The position numbers were made by a program, and so were the translations under genes. DNA of 64,000 nt, from positions 1 through 64,000 of the forward strand of contig CAKZQS010000001.1 of assembly GCA_937141935.1 (NCBI GenBank), written 5' to 3'. Shown in pieces: positions 8,388 through 16,682 of the stretch. Source of the stretch: an uncultured Ectothiorhodospiraceae bacterium (lineage in GTDB: Bacteria; Pseudomonadota; Gammaproteobacteria; Nevskiales; Oceanococcaceae). The notes under the pieces are model-generated. The model did not search any database, was not told where the DNA came from, and worked only from the letters and a program-made list of their open reading frames with translations. How positions within the stretch are numbered: position 1 is the first letter of the stretch; each line of letters opens with the position of its first letter.

Positions 8388-9126
8388 TCGCCACGGCCAG
8401 TGTATCCGGCGTCAGCCGCAGCAGCGCGCGGAAGGCGTGCGTGGCGCCGCCCACCAGGTAGTGCAGCCGCGGCCGCTTCTCGGTGGCCGCGCGCATGACC
8501 ACCTTGGCCACATCGGCCGGCTCGATCTTGACCCCCAGCGACTTGGTGGCCTCGACCTGGGTCATGCCGGCCACCATCGCGGTGCGCACGAACAGCGGCA
8601 TCACGTCGCAGACGTGGATGCCGGCGCCGGACCATTCCAGGTTCAGCCCCTCGGTCAGGCCGCGCACGCCGAACTTGCTGGCGGCATAGCTGACCAGGAT
8701 GGGCTGGCCGAACAGCGCCGAGGCCGAGCTCATGTTGATGACGCGGCTGCCGGCGGCGAGGTGCGGCCAGGCGCAATGGCAACCGTTGAGCACGCCGCGC
8801 AGGTTGACGTCGAATATCGCCTGCTGGCGCGCCAGCGGCAGTTCGGCGAAGGGCCCGTCGGCCAGGATGCCGGCGTTGTTCAGCAGCACGTCCAGGCGGC
8901 CCCCGGCGGCGGCCACGAAGTCGGCCAGCGCCGCCTGCCAGGCTTGGGCATCGGTGACATCCAGCCCGCCGGCGCGGGCCCGGCCTGCGCCCTGCTCGGC
9001 GGCCCAGGCCTCGACCGCCTGCGCGTCGATGTCGTAGGCGCCGACGAACCAGCCGGCGGCGGCAAAGGCCTCGGCGCAGGCGCGGCCAATGCCCTGGGCG
9101 GCGCCGGTGATGAAAATGCTGCGCAT
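8362..9126 (-). CDS. Short-chain dehydrogenase/reductase (SDR)
   Basis: A classical SDR of 254 residues. The Rossmann nucleotide loop TGAAQGIGRA is at residues 7-16, NNAG at about 86-89, and the catalytic YAASK near residue 147 with serine upstream in NMSSASAL. Such enzymes oxidise or reduce alcohol/ketone groups with NAD(P)(H); the substrate cannot be told from sequence. It lies 15 bases after the MscS stop and is probably cotranscribed with it. Its 3' end overlaps the MerR gene by 26 bases on the opposite strand. Confidence 0.9.
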   Translation of the reverse strand: MRSIFITGAAQGIGRACAEAFAAAGWFVGAYDIDAQAVEAWAAEQGAGRARAGGLDVTDAQAWQAALADFVAAAGGRLDVLLNNAGILADGPFAELPLARQQAIFDVNLRGVLNGCHCAWPHLAAGSRVINMSSASALFGQPILVSYAASKFGVRGLTEGLNLEWSGAGIHVCDVMPLFVRTAMVAGMTQVEATKSLGVKIEPADVAKVVMRAATEKRPRLHYLVGGATHAFRALLRLTPDTLAVAINRRLSGR

Positions 9127-9141
9127 GGGTCTCCTGCGGGC

Positions 9142-10164
9142 TTAGCCTTCGGCGGCCTGGCGGATGGACACCGGGACCGGCTCGGCGAAGGTGTGAGTGC
9201 GGTAGGGGAAGGGGATCTCGATGCCGGCGGCGTCCAGCGCGGACTTGATGGCCAGCACCACCTCGCCACGTGAGCGGCGGTGGTCCAGCGGCGTGGGGTC
9301 GGTCCAGTAAGTGACTTCGATGTCGATGCTGCTGGCGCCGAAGCCGTGGGCGAAGACCTGCAGCGGGTGGCCATCGTCGACCGTGGAGCAGCCCTGGACC
9401 GCTTTTTCGATGACTTCGATGGCCGCGCCGGCGTCTTCGCCGTAGGCCACGCCGGTCATCACGGTCAGCCGCCGCTTGGGCTTGTCGGTGAGCACCTCGA
9501 CCGGGCTCTTGAAGATCGTCGCATTGGGGATCAGCACCAGCTCGTCGCTGACCTGACGCAGGCGGGTCATGCGCACGGTGACGTCCTCGACCCGGCCGAC
9601 GATGCCCTCGACCTCGATCCAGTCGTCGCGCTCGAAGGGAAAGCGCCACAGGATCAGCATGCCGGCGAAGAAGTTCTCGAAGATGTCGCGAAAGGCAAAG
9701 CCCACGGCGACGGAGAGCAGGCCCAGGCCGCCCAGGGCGCCGGCCGGCGTCAGCCCCGGGAACATCACCATGGCCGAGAGCATGGCGCCCGCCGTCCAGA
9801 TCGCCACTACGCCCAGGCGCTCGATCAGCTCCTTGAGCGACTCGCGCATGTGGCTGCGCGCCGTCAGGCGGCGGTTGAAGCGCTGGTACAGCGCCGAGAC
9901 CGCCCAGGTCAGCAGCAGCACGACGATGCCAAAGAGCAGATAGGGCAGGTGGGCGACGAAGGCGGCCCAGGTCTCGATCAGCGATTCGCGCATGATGCGC
10001 AGCACGCCGTCGACCTCGGTGGCGGCCTCGGCGGGCAACTCGGAGGCCTCGGACGGCGCATCGCCGGCGGCCGGCTCCGTGTTGTCGGCCTGTGCCAGGG
10101 CCTGCCCCGACAGGGCCAGGCCGATCCATGCGGCAACGCCCGCCAGTGCTGAGTTCGTGCGCAT
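9142..10164 (-). CDS. Small-conductance mechanosensitive channel, MscS family
   Basis: A 340-residue inner-membrane channel that releases solutes under hypo-osmotic stress. A signal-like N-terminus (to about residue 25) precedes an acidic periplasmic stretch and membrane helices around 70-90 and 110-155. The pore-lining TM3 is glycine/alanine-rich (AGALGGLGLLSVAVGFAFRDIFENFFAG), followed by the MscS beta domain (DDWIEVEGIVGRVEDVTVRMTRLR, LIPNATIFKSPV) and the C-terminal alpha-beta domain. Upstream of an SDR gene with a 15-base gap. Confidence 0.92.
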   Translation of the reverse strand: MRTNSALAGVAAWIGLALSGQALAQADNTEPAAGDAPSEASELPAEAATEVDGVLRIMRESLIETWAAFVAHLPYLLFGIVVLLLTWAVSALYQRFNRRLTARSHMRESLKELIERLGVVAIWTAGAMLSAMVMFPGLTPAGALGGLGLLSVAVGFAFRDIFENFFAGMLILWRFPFERDDWIEVEGIVGRVEDVTVRMTRLRQVSDELVLIPNATIFKSPVEVLTDKPKRRLTVMTGVAYGEDAGAAIEVIEKAVQGCSTVDDGHPLQVFAHGFGASSIDIEVTYWTDPTPLDHRRSRGEVVLAIKSALDAAGIEIPFPYRTHTFAEPVPVSIRQAAEG

Positions 10165-10209
10165 CGTCGTGTCCCCGCGGTTGGTCCGGCGACGATAGCG
10201 TACCGGGCC

Positions 10210-10231
10210 GACCCGCGCAGCAGCGCGGGTC
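10210..10231. terminator. Perfect 9-bp hairpin upstream of the MscS gene
   Basis: GACCCGCGC (10210-10218) and GCGCGGGTC (10223-10231) are separated by AGCA, in the 127-base spacer after the propeller lipoprotein gene. No T-run follows on the minus strand, so termination is plausible but not shown. Confidence 0.4.
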
Positions 10232-10291
10232 GACGCGGTGTGGCCCCGGTATTCGCCCGGCCCGCGCGCCGCGGGCGGGGCCCCGGGGCGG

Positions 10292-11539
10292 TCAGTCGGC
10301 GCTGACGAAGTCGATGTTCAGCGGCACCAGTTCGAGCGGCAGAAAACGGGTGCTCAGCGTGTCGCCATCAACGCGCAGCAGGCCGGGCTGCGCCGCGTTC
10401 AGGCCCAGCCACAGCGCGCCGCGCGGGCCGCCGTTCGCCGCCGTGATCTCGGTGTTCTGGCTCTGCGCGGGCAGGCCCTCGGCGGAGGCCGTGCCGGCCT
10501 GCGCATCCACGCGGTACAGCGAGTTGCTGCCCCCCGCGTTGGGGTCGCCGGCGACCAGCCACAGCGTGCCGTCCGCGGTCTGCGCCATATCGGCGAACTG
10601 GCCATAGGGCGCGTTTTGCGGGGTGCCGTCGTCGAGCACCGTCGTGACCCCGTGGTCGGCCAGATCGACCCGCAGCAGCGCGCCGTCGTAGCGGGGCGTG
10701 AAGGCGGTGAAGTCGTCGTTGAAGTCGCGGCCGCCCACGGCCAGCACATACAGCGCATCGCCGCCCTCGGCCACGACGATTTCGCTGGCGTTGCGCGCGG
10801 GCAGTTCGATGCTGTTGACCCCGGGCGCATCCGGGTCCAGGTCGACCAGCGTGTCGCTGGCGATGTCGATGGCGACGAGCTGGCTGTCCTGCGTGGCATC
10901 GAAGAACTGCAGCCGCTGCAGCAGCACATAGGCGCGGCCGGCGGCCACGGTCGCCGCCGCCATTTCCGGCACGCCGTCGCCGTCGAAGGCCGACAGGTCG
11001 ATCTCGGCCTGCAGGAAGCCGCCCTCGCTTTGCGCCTGCGGGTTCACCACCCACAGGCTGCCGGCGCCGTAACGCAGCACATAGGCCTTGTCCGGTGCCA
11101 CCTCGACGATGTCATAAGGGTTGCTGCCCTCGTCGGGCTTGGCCGCATCCTGGGTCGAATAGGTGTATTGCGGCAGCTCTGGCGCGTCGGGCGAGAAGCG
11201 CGCGATGGTGTTGGCCGCGTTGCCGGCGAAGAGGCGCCCCACGCGGTAGAAGTGACCGCCGGCGGCGCGCACCGACAGGTCCGAACCGACCGGCGCCAGA
11301 TTCTGCTCAACGGCCAGCGTGTCCAGGTCCACCAGCGCATGCGCGCCGGAGGAGAAATCGGCGGCGCGGGTGGCCACGACGGCGTTGCCGGCGGTGGCGA
11401 TGGGCGTCGGCGTGGGCGCGGGGTCGGGTGCCTGCGTGGCGGCCCTGGGCAGCTCGCTGCAGGCCGCCAGCAGCAGGGCGGCCAGCAGGCCCGAGGCGTG
11501 GATGGGAAGGGGGGCCGAACGGCCGCGGGATGGGTACAT
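10292..11539 (-). CDS. Predicted beta-propeller lipoprotein of the B12 operon
   Basis: A 415-residue exported protein with lipobox LAAC (signal GLLAALLLAACSE), then a Pro/Thr linker. The rest shows recurring blade-like units with aromatic 'LW/YV' strands: KAYVLRYGAGSLWVVNPQ, GRAYVLLQRLQFFDAT, GDALYVLAVGG, DGTLWLVAGDP, GALWLGLNAAQPGLLRVDG. That pattern suggests a beta-propeller of about 6-7 blades (inference). It follows a BtuB-like receptor by 20 bases under one cobalamin riboswitch, so cobalamin capture at the cell surface is the likely role, comparable to the propeller lipoprotein BtuG that works with BtuB in Bacteroides. Homology to BtuG is not shown. ATG 11539 is the start that gives a signal peptide. 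Confidence 0.7.
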   Translation of the reverse strand: MYPSRGRSAPLPIHASGLLAALLLAACSELPRAATQAPDPAPTPTPIATAGNAVVATRAADFSSGAHALVDLDTLAVEQNLAPVGSDLSVRAAGGHFYRVGRLFAGNAANTIARFSPDAPELPQYTYSTQDAAKPDEGSNPYDIVEVAPDKAYVLRYGAGSLWVVNPQAQSEGGFLQAEIDLSAFDGDGVPEMAAATVAAGRAYVLLQRLQFFDATQDSQLVAIDIASDTLVDLDPDAPGVNSIELPARNASEIVVAEGGDALYVLAVGGRDFNDDFTAFTPRYDGALLRVDLADHGVTTVLDDGTPQNAPYGQFADMAQTADGTLWLVAGDPNAGGSNSLYRVDAQAGTASAEGLPAQSQNTEITAANGGPRGALWLGLNAAQPGLLRVDGDTLSTRFLPLELVPLNIDFVSAD

Positions 11540-11559
11540 GCGCTCTCCAGAAGGGCGTG

Positions 11560-13413
11560 TCAGGGATGGGCGTAGCTCAGGCCGAACCAGACCTGGCGGC
11601 CGGGTTCGGCAAAGCCGTTGAAACGGGCGTGGCGGTTGTCGCCAAGGTTGCGGCCCTCGGCGCGCAGCGCCCAGCGGCCCGCGCTCCAGCGCAGCAGCAG
11701 GTCGTGGCTGCGCAGCACCGGCGCCGGCAGCAGGTTGGGGCTGTCGTAATAGGCGCCGCTTTCGAAGGCGAAGGCGTAGCGCAGGGCCCAGGGGCCGCGC
11801 TGCCAATCGAGTTGCGCATGGGCCTGCCATTGCGGCCGACCGGGCAGGCGCCGGCCCGCATGTGCGCCATCGCCGCGGTCACGCGCCTGCAGCCAGTCCG
11901 CGCGCCAGCGCAGCGACAGCGCCGGGCCCAGCGCGTGCCGGTCGGCGAGGGACAGGCCCCAGACCTGGGCGCGACCGGCGTTGACGGCGCGGCCCAGCCC
12001 CTGCGCGTTGTACTGCGGCGTGATCGCATCGCGCAGCAGGCGCAGGTAAGCCGAGAACTGGGGCCCGCGGGCGCCCGCGTGGTTCAGCGCCACGCTCAGG
12101 GCCCGCTCGCTGTCCAGCTCCGGATTGCCGCGGAACAGACCCCGGTCGCCATAGCGTTCGAAGACGGTAGGCAGGCGTTCGCGGTACTGCGCCTGAGCCT
12201 GCCAGCCGCCCCAGGGCAGGGCCTGCGTGAGCCCCGCTGCCGGGGCGAGGCGCTGGCCGCCGCGGGCCGCATCGCCGCTCTCGCCCCAGAGCAGGACGCC
12301 GAGACTGGCGCCGCGGCGCGCGGGGCCCGCGGCCGGCGTGTGGCGCGACAATGAGCCCGGCGCGGGGGCCGACTCTGGTGCTGACTCGGGGGTCGACTCG
12401 GCAGCGGGCCACTGCCACTCGCGCGCCCATTCCGCCTCGTAGCGGCCGACCCGCTGCGCGGAGTTCGCGCGGCGCGCGTCTTCGCTGGTGACGGCGGTCA
12501 GGTCGACGCGCCAGAAGTCGGCCCCCGGGCGTTCGTCACGCTCCCAGCCCAGGCCCCAGGTGCGGCTGCGCCGGTCGCTGGGTGCCAGCACGAGATCGGC
12601 GCCGGCATCACGGAAGCGTTCGTCGAGCAGGCCCAGGCGCCATTGGCCGCCGGTTGCCGGCAGCGGCGCGGCCCACTGGGCCAGCCGCGTATCCAGCCGG
12701 GCGCCATTGTTGCGGCTGTTGCGGGGGTTGGGGATGTGTTCGCGCTGTACGCTGAGCAGCCCGAGCTGGCCCGGCTGGCGATAGAGCAGCGCGTACTGGC
12801 GCGTGGCGGCGTTCTGCCGTGGCTCCTCGGCGCGGCGCTCGGGGTCAGCGGGGTCGAAGGGCTTGAGGGGGTTGCGCAGCGGGAAGTCGTTTTGCGCCTG
12901 CTGCCCGTGCAGCGTGAGGCTGCCCGCACCCTTGCCGCCCCAGGTCAGCGGCTGGGCCCATGTCAGCGCCCGCAGGCCGTACTGTCCAGCCGTGGCGTGC
13001 AGCGCCCGCTCGGCCTTGCGCGCGCGAAGCAGCAGGTCGCCGCTGAGCCCGCGGTTGTGCTGGTAATCCACCTGGGCGCCGCCGAGCGCGGGCGCGGGCA
13101 GCAGCGACAGGTTCAGCGCCGCCCCGCCCGGTGTCAGCAGCGGCACCCCGTCGAGCAGCACGCGGGCCTGGCGCGCCGAGCCACCGCGCAAGCTGGCCTC
13201 GGCATAGGCGCCCAGGCCGCCGCCGCGGCGCAGCTGCACGCCGGGAAGTGCGAGCAGCAGTGCCGGCAGGTCGAGTGCGGCGGCGGGCAGGCGCAGCTCC
13301 GGGCTGCGGCCCTCGGTCGTCAGGGGGTCAAGCACCACCGGCGGCTCGGCCCGGGCGGTCAGTACCGCCAGCAACAGGCCCAGCGCCGCCGCGGCGCGGC
13401 TGCGTATATGCAT
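11560..13413 (-). CDS. btuB: TonB-dependent receptor, BtuB-like (cobalamin or cobamide uptake)
   Basis: A 617-residue outer-membrane receptor with signal peptide (to ARA, residue 22), a short N-terminus, a plug domain (LPGVQLRRGG, SLRGGSARQARVLLDGVPL) and a C-terminal barrel with NPELDSERALSV, the usual TonB-receptor C-terminal block. Substrate is assigned from the cobalamin riboswitch directly upstream, not from the receptor sequence. A Pro/Ser/Glu insert around residues 340-360 is encoded by a 12-bp repeat. The last residues are SYAHP rather than ending in Phe/Trp, which is atypical. Downstream and probably cotranscribed is the propeller lipoprotein. Confidence 0.85.
   Translation of the reverse strand: MHIRSRAAAALGLLLAVLTARAEPPVVLDPLTTEGRSPELRLPAAALDLPALLLALPGVQLRRGGGLGAYAEASLRGGSARQARVLLDGVPLLTPGGAALNLSLLPAPALGGAQVDYQHNRGLSGDLLLRARKAERALHATAGQYGLRALTWAQPLTWGGKGAGSLTLHGQQAQNDFPLRNPLKPFDPADPERRAEEPRQNAATRQYALLYRQPGQLGLLSVQREHIPNPRNSRNNGARLDTRLAQWAAPLPATGGQWRLGLLDERFRDAGADLVLAPSDRRSRTWGLGWERDERPGADFWRVDLTAVTSEDARRANSAQRVGRYEAEWAREWQWPAAESTPESAPESAPAPGSLSRHTPAAGPARRGASLGVLLWGESGDAARGGQRLAPAAGLTQALPWGGWQAQAQYRERLPTVFERYGDRGLFRGNPELDSERALSVALNHAGARGPQFSAYLRLLRDAITPQYNAQGLGRAVNAGRAQVWGLSLADRHALGPALSLRWRADWLQARDRGDGAHAGRRLPGRPQWQAHAQLDWQRGPWALRYAFAFESGAYYDSPNLLPAPVLRSHDLLLRWSAGRWALRAEGRNLGDNRHARFNGFAEPGRQVWFGLSYAHP
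12371..12406. repeat. Three 12-bp repeats inside btuB
   Basis: Units beginning GACTC at 12371, 12383 and 12395 encode repeated Pro-Glu/Ser-Ala residues in a predicted surface loop of the receptor. Multiples of three keep the frame, so copy number could vary without breaking the gene. Confidence 0.6.
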
Positions 13414-13416
13414 TGG

Positions 13417-13440
13417 GGGTATCGAGCCCTCCGCTCACCC
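13417..13440 (-). promoter_or_regulatory. Possible riboswitch expression-platform hairpin
   Basis: On the minus strand GGGT-GAGC and GCTC-GAT-ACCC pair around a GGAGG loop, just before the btuB ATG at 13413. The GGAGG is the only Shine-Dalgarno-like run near the start, at an unusually long 13-base spacing. The hairpin could be the ligand-controlled element. This is inferred from pairing only. Confidence 0.4.
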
Positions 13441-13453
13441 GGTGTGTCAGGAT

Positions 13454-13622
13454 CCAGGCCGGTCTCCGGACTTGGAGCGATGACCGTGCGACTGGCCTTC
13501 CCGGTCGTGCCCGACCAGTGGCGTATCAGTCGCCCGCGCTCCTTACCGTTGCGGGGGCAGTGCCGGATTTGCACCGGCTTCCCGTTTCACCCCGCCAGCG
13601 CGGGGCACCTTTCACGCCGGCA
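13454..13622 (-). promoter_or_regulatory. Cobalamin riboswitch
   Basis: On the minus strand the leader contains the canonical B12-box: GCCGGTGCAAATCCGGC followed by ACTGCCCCCGCAACGGTAA (13543-13578). Downstream come GCCACTGG, GGGAAGGC and AGTCCGGAGACCGGCC. The ends pair as P1 (GCCGG near 13618, CCGGCC near 13455). It would lower expression of the BtuB-like receptor and the lipoprotein when adenosylcobalamin or a related cobamide is abundant. The promoter must lie between about 13623 and 13714, next to the promoter of the divergent phosphatase gene. Confidence 0.95.
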
Positions 13623-13634
13623 AGCATAGCGCAG

Positions 13635-13640
13635 TAGACT
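13635..13640 (+). promoter_or_regulatory. Candidate -10 element (TAGACT) for the HisN/IMPase-like gene
   Basis: TAGACT sits 75 bases before the ATG at 13715. The same hexamer family (TAGACT, TAGGCT, TATGCT) recurs ahead of several genes in the window. No strong -35 is evident. Confidence 0.3.
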
Positions 13641-13714
13641 GCGCCCCGGCTGCCGCGGGCCCCATGCGGGCGAGCGGTCGCCGATGTCCGCTGTCGCTGC
13701 CAAAGGTTTCGTAG

Positions 13715-14506
13715 ATGAGCACTCCCGCCGCCCCGACGCCCAGCGTCGCCCTCGACGCCGCCCTGCGCGCCGCCCACGCCGCCGGTGAGATCATCCGCCA
13801 GGCCTATCGCGGCAACATTGCCGTGGAATACAAGGCGGATGCGAGCCCGGTGACCGAGGTCGACATCGCCTGTGAAGAGCGGATCGCGCAGATTTTGCGT
13901 GAGGCCTGCCCGGGCTACGGCTTTTTTGGCGAGGAAACCGGCCAGTCGGACATGCAGGCCGAGCACGTGTGGCTCGTGGATCCTCTGGACGGCACCAAGA
14001 GCTTCGTGCGCGGCTACCCCTTTATCTCGACGCAGATCGCCCTGATGCATCGCGGCGAGCTGGTGCTGGGCGTGTCCAGCGCGCCGCTGTTCGAGGAGGT
14101 GGCCTGGGCTGAGCGGGGGCAGGGCGCCTGGCTTAATGGGGAGCGTTTGCGCGTCAGCGCGATTGATGACTGGCCGCAGGCCACGCTGTCCACCGGCAAT
14201 ATCGCCTCCCTGGCGCAGGATGCGCAGCGCTGGGCGCGCCTGGGCGAGCTGCTGCCGCAGCTGCATCGCATCCGTGGCTACGGCGACTTCTACCACTACC
14301 ACCTGCTCAGCGCCGGGCGCATAGATGCCGTGCTGGAGTCCGACCTGAATATCCTGGACATCGCGGCGAACACGGTGATTCTGCGCGAGGCCGGCGGCGT
14401 GATTACCGACCTGGATGGCGGCCCGATCGGCCTGGAGACGCGCTCGACGGTGGCTGGCAACGCCGCGCTGCAGCCGCGCCTGCTGGAGCTGATGCAACGC
14501 GGCTAG
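13715..14506 (+). CDS. Inositol-monophosphatase-family phosphatase, histidinol-phosphatase (HisN)-like
   Basis: A 263-residue Mg-dependent, Li-sensitive-type sugar/alcohol phosphatase. It has the metal-binding motifs GEETG (about residue 71), VDPLDGTKSFVRGYPF (about 88-103) and, in place of WDxAA, LDIAANTVILREAGG (about 213). GYGDFYHYHLLSAGRIDAVLE resembles the HisN subgroup (histidinol-phosphate to histidinol) more than SuhB or CysQ. No his genes are nearby, so the substrate remains open. It faces the B12 operon and is separated from pilQ by a bidirectional terminator. Confidence 0.8.
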   Translation: MSTPAAPTPSVALDAALRAAHAAGEIIRQAYRGNIAVEYKADASPVTEVDIACEERIAQILREACPGYGFFGEETGQSDMQAEHVWLVDPLDGTKSFVRGYPFISTQIALMHRGELVLGVSSAPLFEEVAWAERGQGAWLNGERLRVSAIDDWPQATLSTGNIASLAQDAQRWARLGELLPQLHRIRGYGDFYHYHLLSAGRIDAVLESDLNILDIAANTVILREAGGVITDLDGGPIGLETRSTVAGNAALQPRLLELMQRG

Positions 14507-14527
14507 GCGCACCGCTCTTCGCACGCG

Positions 14528-14557
14528 AAAAAAAGGCGCCCCGCGGGGCGCCTTTTT
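14528..14557. terminator. Bidirectional rho-independent terminator
   Basis: A 7-base A-run, the self-complementary stem GGCGCCCCGCGGGGCGCC (14535-14552) and a 5-base T-run lie between the convergent phosphatase gene and pilQ. The symmetry fits termination in both directions. Confidence 0.9.
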
Positions 14558-14576
14558 GATGGGACGCGCAGTCGCG

Positions 14577-16682
14577 TCAGCGAATGACGATGCTCTCGCT
14601 GACGATCTTCGGCGTCACGAAGACCAGCAGCTCGCGCGACTGGCGGTCGGTGGTCTTCTGCCGGAACAGCGCGCCCAGGACCGGGATGTCGCCCAGGAGC
14701 GGGACCTTGGTTTCACTGTAGCTGTCATCCTGCTCGAACACGCCGCCCAGCACCACGGTCTCGCCGTTATTGACCAGGACCTGGGTGTTAACGCGGCGCG
14801 TGTCGATGCCGACCGCCGTGCCGCCACCCGCCTGGGGAACGATCTGGCCGCGCGCATCGCGGGAGACTTCCAGCTCCAGAATGACGCGGTTGTCCGGCGT
14901 GATCTGCGGCGTGACCCGCAGGGCCAGCACGGCCTTCTTGAACTGGGTGCTGATCCGGGTTGCCGTGATGGCCGTGAAGGGAATCTCTTCGCCCTGTTCG
15001 ATGTAGGCCTCTTTGCCGTTGGCCGTCATGACGCGGGGTGAGGAGATGACCTCGCCCTTGCCTTCGGCCTGGATGGCGGACAGCTCCAGATCCAGCAGGT
15101 AATCCTGACCAAGAATCGCCAGTGCGATACCCGCGGGCGTGATGCCACCAGCGCCGCTGGCGCCGAAGTCGAGGTTCAGGCGGCTGGGGTCGTCCGGAGT
15201 GAGGTCCGGAATGATCGGCACGCTGCCATTCACCAGGCCACGCTCGTAGACACCGGTGGTGACCTGCGCGGCGTCGAAGACCGAGCCCGAGGTCACATAG
15301 AGGGTGTCGTCGTCGAGGCTGGCGCCCGTCACACCGGCGCGCACGCCCAGGGACTTGCTGAAGTCATCGGTCGCGATGACGATACGCGCCTCGATCAGCA
15401 CCTGGCGCACCGGGATGTCCAGTTGACGGACGAGCTGGCGAATTTCTGCCAGTTGCTCGCGGGTGTCCTGCACGATCAGCACGCTGGTGCGCTCATCGAC
15501 GCTGACCCGGCCGCGATCCGACATGAAGCCGTCTTCTTCGCCCTGCAGCAGCTCCGCCAGCTCGACGGCGCTGGCGTAGTTGATCTGGATGACCTCGGTC
15601 ACCAGCGGCGCCAGGTCCTGCCGCTGCTGAATCGCCTCGAGCTCCTGCTTCTCGTTGGCCGCGACTTCGGACGTCGGGGCGACCCAGATGACGTCGCCGT
15701 CGATCTGCTTGGTCAGGCCCTTGGTGCGCATGACGATGTCCAGGGCCTGATCCCAGGGCACGTTCTCCAGGCGCAGCGTCAGTTCGCCGCCAACCGAATC
15801 CGACACTACGAGGTTCTTGCCGGCGATGTCGGCAATGATCTGCAGCAGCGCGCGCACTTCGATGTTCTGGAAGCTGAAGTTGATGCGCTCGCCCGTGTAT
15901 TCCTCCTGCTCGGCCTCGCGGCGGGCAATTTCCTCGGCGGTCAGCGGCGCCAGCTCCAGCGTGAACATGTCACCGACCTGATAGGCCAGGCGTTCGAAGT
16001 CGGCGTTGGTCACCGGGCGAACCGCGACAATGGTGCTGTCACGTCGCTGGCTGACGTCAACCATGCTCACCGGCGTGGCGAAATCGAGGACGTCGATGGT
16101 TTGCGAGGGCGCCTGCAGCTTGACGCCGACGAACTCGGCCACCACCTGGCCGCCCTCATCGCGTACGTCCACCGTCGCAACCGGCGACGAGAGCTGAACC
16201 TTGACCTGGCCTGCGCCCGTTTCGGTCCGACGAAAGTCCACGTCGAGGACCTTGGCGGCGGCATCCTCGCCGGTCGGCGCCGGCGCGGCACCGCCGCCAG
16301 CCGGCGTGTAGACGCGGGCGACCAGGGTGTTGCCCTCGCGCTCCAGAATGTGCGGCGCGAGTTCGGTCATGTTCAGCACGACCCGCGCGCGATCCGCCGT
16401 TTCCAGGGCGATATAGGATTCGAGAATGCCGCGGCGCAGCGTCTGTTGGGGGGCGTCGAGTCCCACGCGCGTTTGCGGCAGGTCGATGGAGATCCGCGCC
16501 GGGTTTTCCACGGCAAAGCTAGTCGGTTGCGGTGGCGCACCGTCAAAGCGCATCACGACACTGAGCGTGTCGCCGAGGCCACGGCCCTGCACGTCGATTC
16601 CCACCAGCGTTGCGGCCTGAACCCCCAGGCTCAGCAGGCTCCCCGCAGTAGCGAGCAGTAGTCCCTTGATCGGCCTGTTCAT
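14577..16682 (-). CDS. pilQ: Type IV pilus secretin PilQ
   Basis: A 701-residue outer-membrane secretin through which the type IV pilus passes. It has a signal peptide (to VQA), N-terminal AMIN domains (about 25-110 and 140-230), a short secretin/TonB N-domain beginning near NFSFQNIEVRALLQIIADIAGKN, an N1-like domain (TEVIQINYASAVELAELL) and the C-terminal secretin core ending VPLLGDIPVLGALFR, LLVFVTPKIV. Last gene of pilMNOPQ; its start overlaps the pilP stop by 4 bases (ATGA). A strong terminator lies downstream. Confidence 0.97.
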   Translation of the reverse strand: MNRPIKGLLLATAGSLLSLGVQAATLVGIDVQGRGLGDTLSVVMRFDGAPPQPTSFAVENPARISIDLPQTRVGLDAPQQTLRRGILESYIALETADRARVVLNMTELAPHILEREGNTLVARVYTPAGGGAAPAPTGEDAAAKVLDVDFRRTETGAGQVKVQLSSPVATVDVRDEGGQVVAEFVGVKLQAPSQTIDVLDFATPVSMVDVSQRRDSTIVAVRPVTNADFERLAYQVGDMFTLELAPLTAEEIARREAEQEEYTGERINFSFQNIEVRALLQIIADIAGKNLVVSDSVGGELTLRLENVPWDQALDIVMRTKGLTKQIDGDVIWVAPTSEVAANEKQELEAIQQRQDLAPLVTEVIQINYASAVELAELLQGEEDGFMSDRGRVSVDERTSVLIVQDTREQLAEIRQLVRQLDIPVRQVLIEARIVIATDDFSKSLGVRAGVTGASLDDDTLYVTSGSVFDAAQVTTGVYERGLVNGSVPIIPDLTPDDPSRLNLDFGASGAGGITPAGIALAILGQDYLLDLELSAIQAEGKGEVISSPRVMTANGKEAYIEQGEEIPFTAITATRISTQFKKAVLALRVTPQITPDNRVILELEVSRDARGQIVPQAGGGTAVGIDTRRVNTQVLVNNGETVVLGGVFEQDDSYSETKVPLLGDIPVLGALFRQKTTDRQSRELLVFVTPKIVSESIVIR

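Noticed and set aside
8060-10129. Frame spanning the SDR and MscS region in another reading
   Set aside because: Arginine/glycine-rich composition typical of a wrong frame, covering two solid genes.
14757-15300. Possible small genes inside pilQ in other frames
   Set aside because: Explained by pilQ coding on the minus strand.
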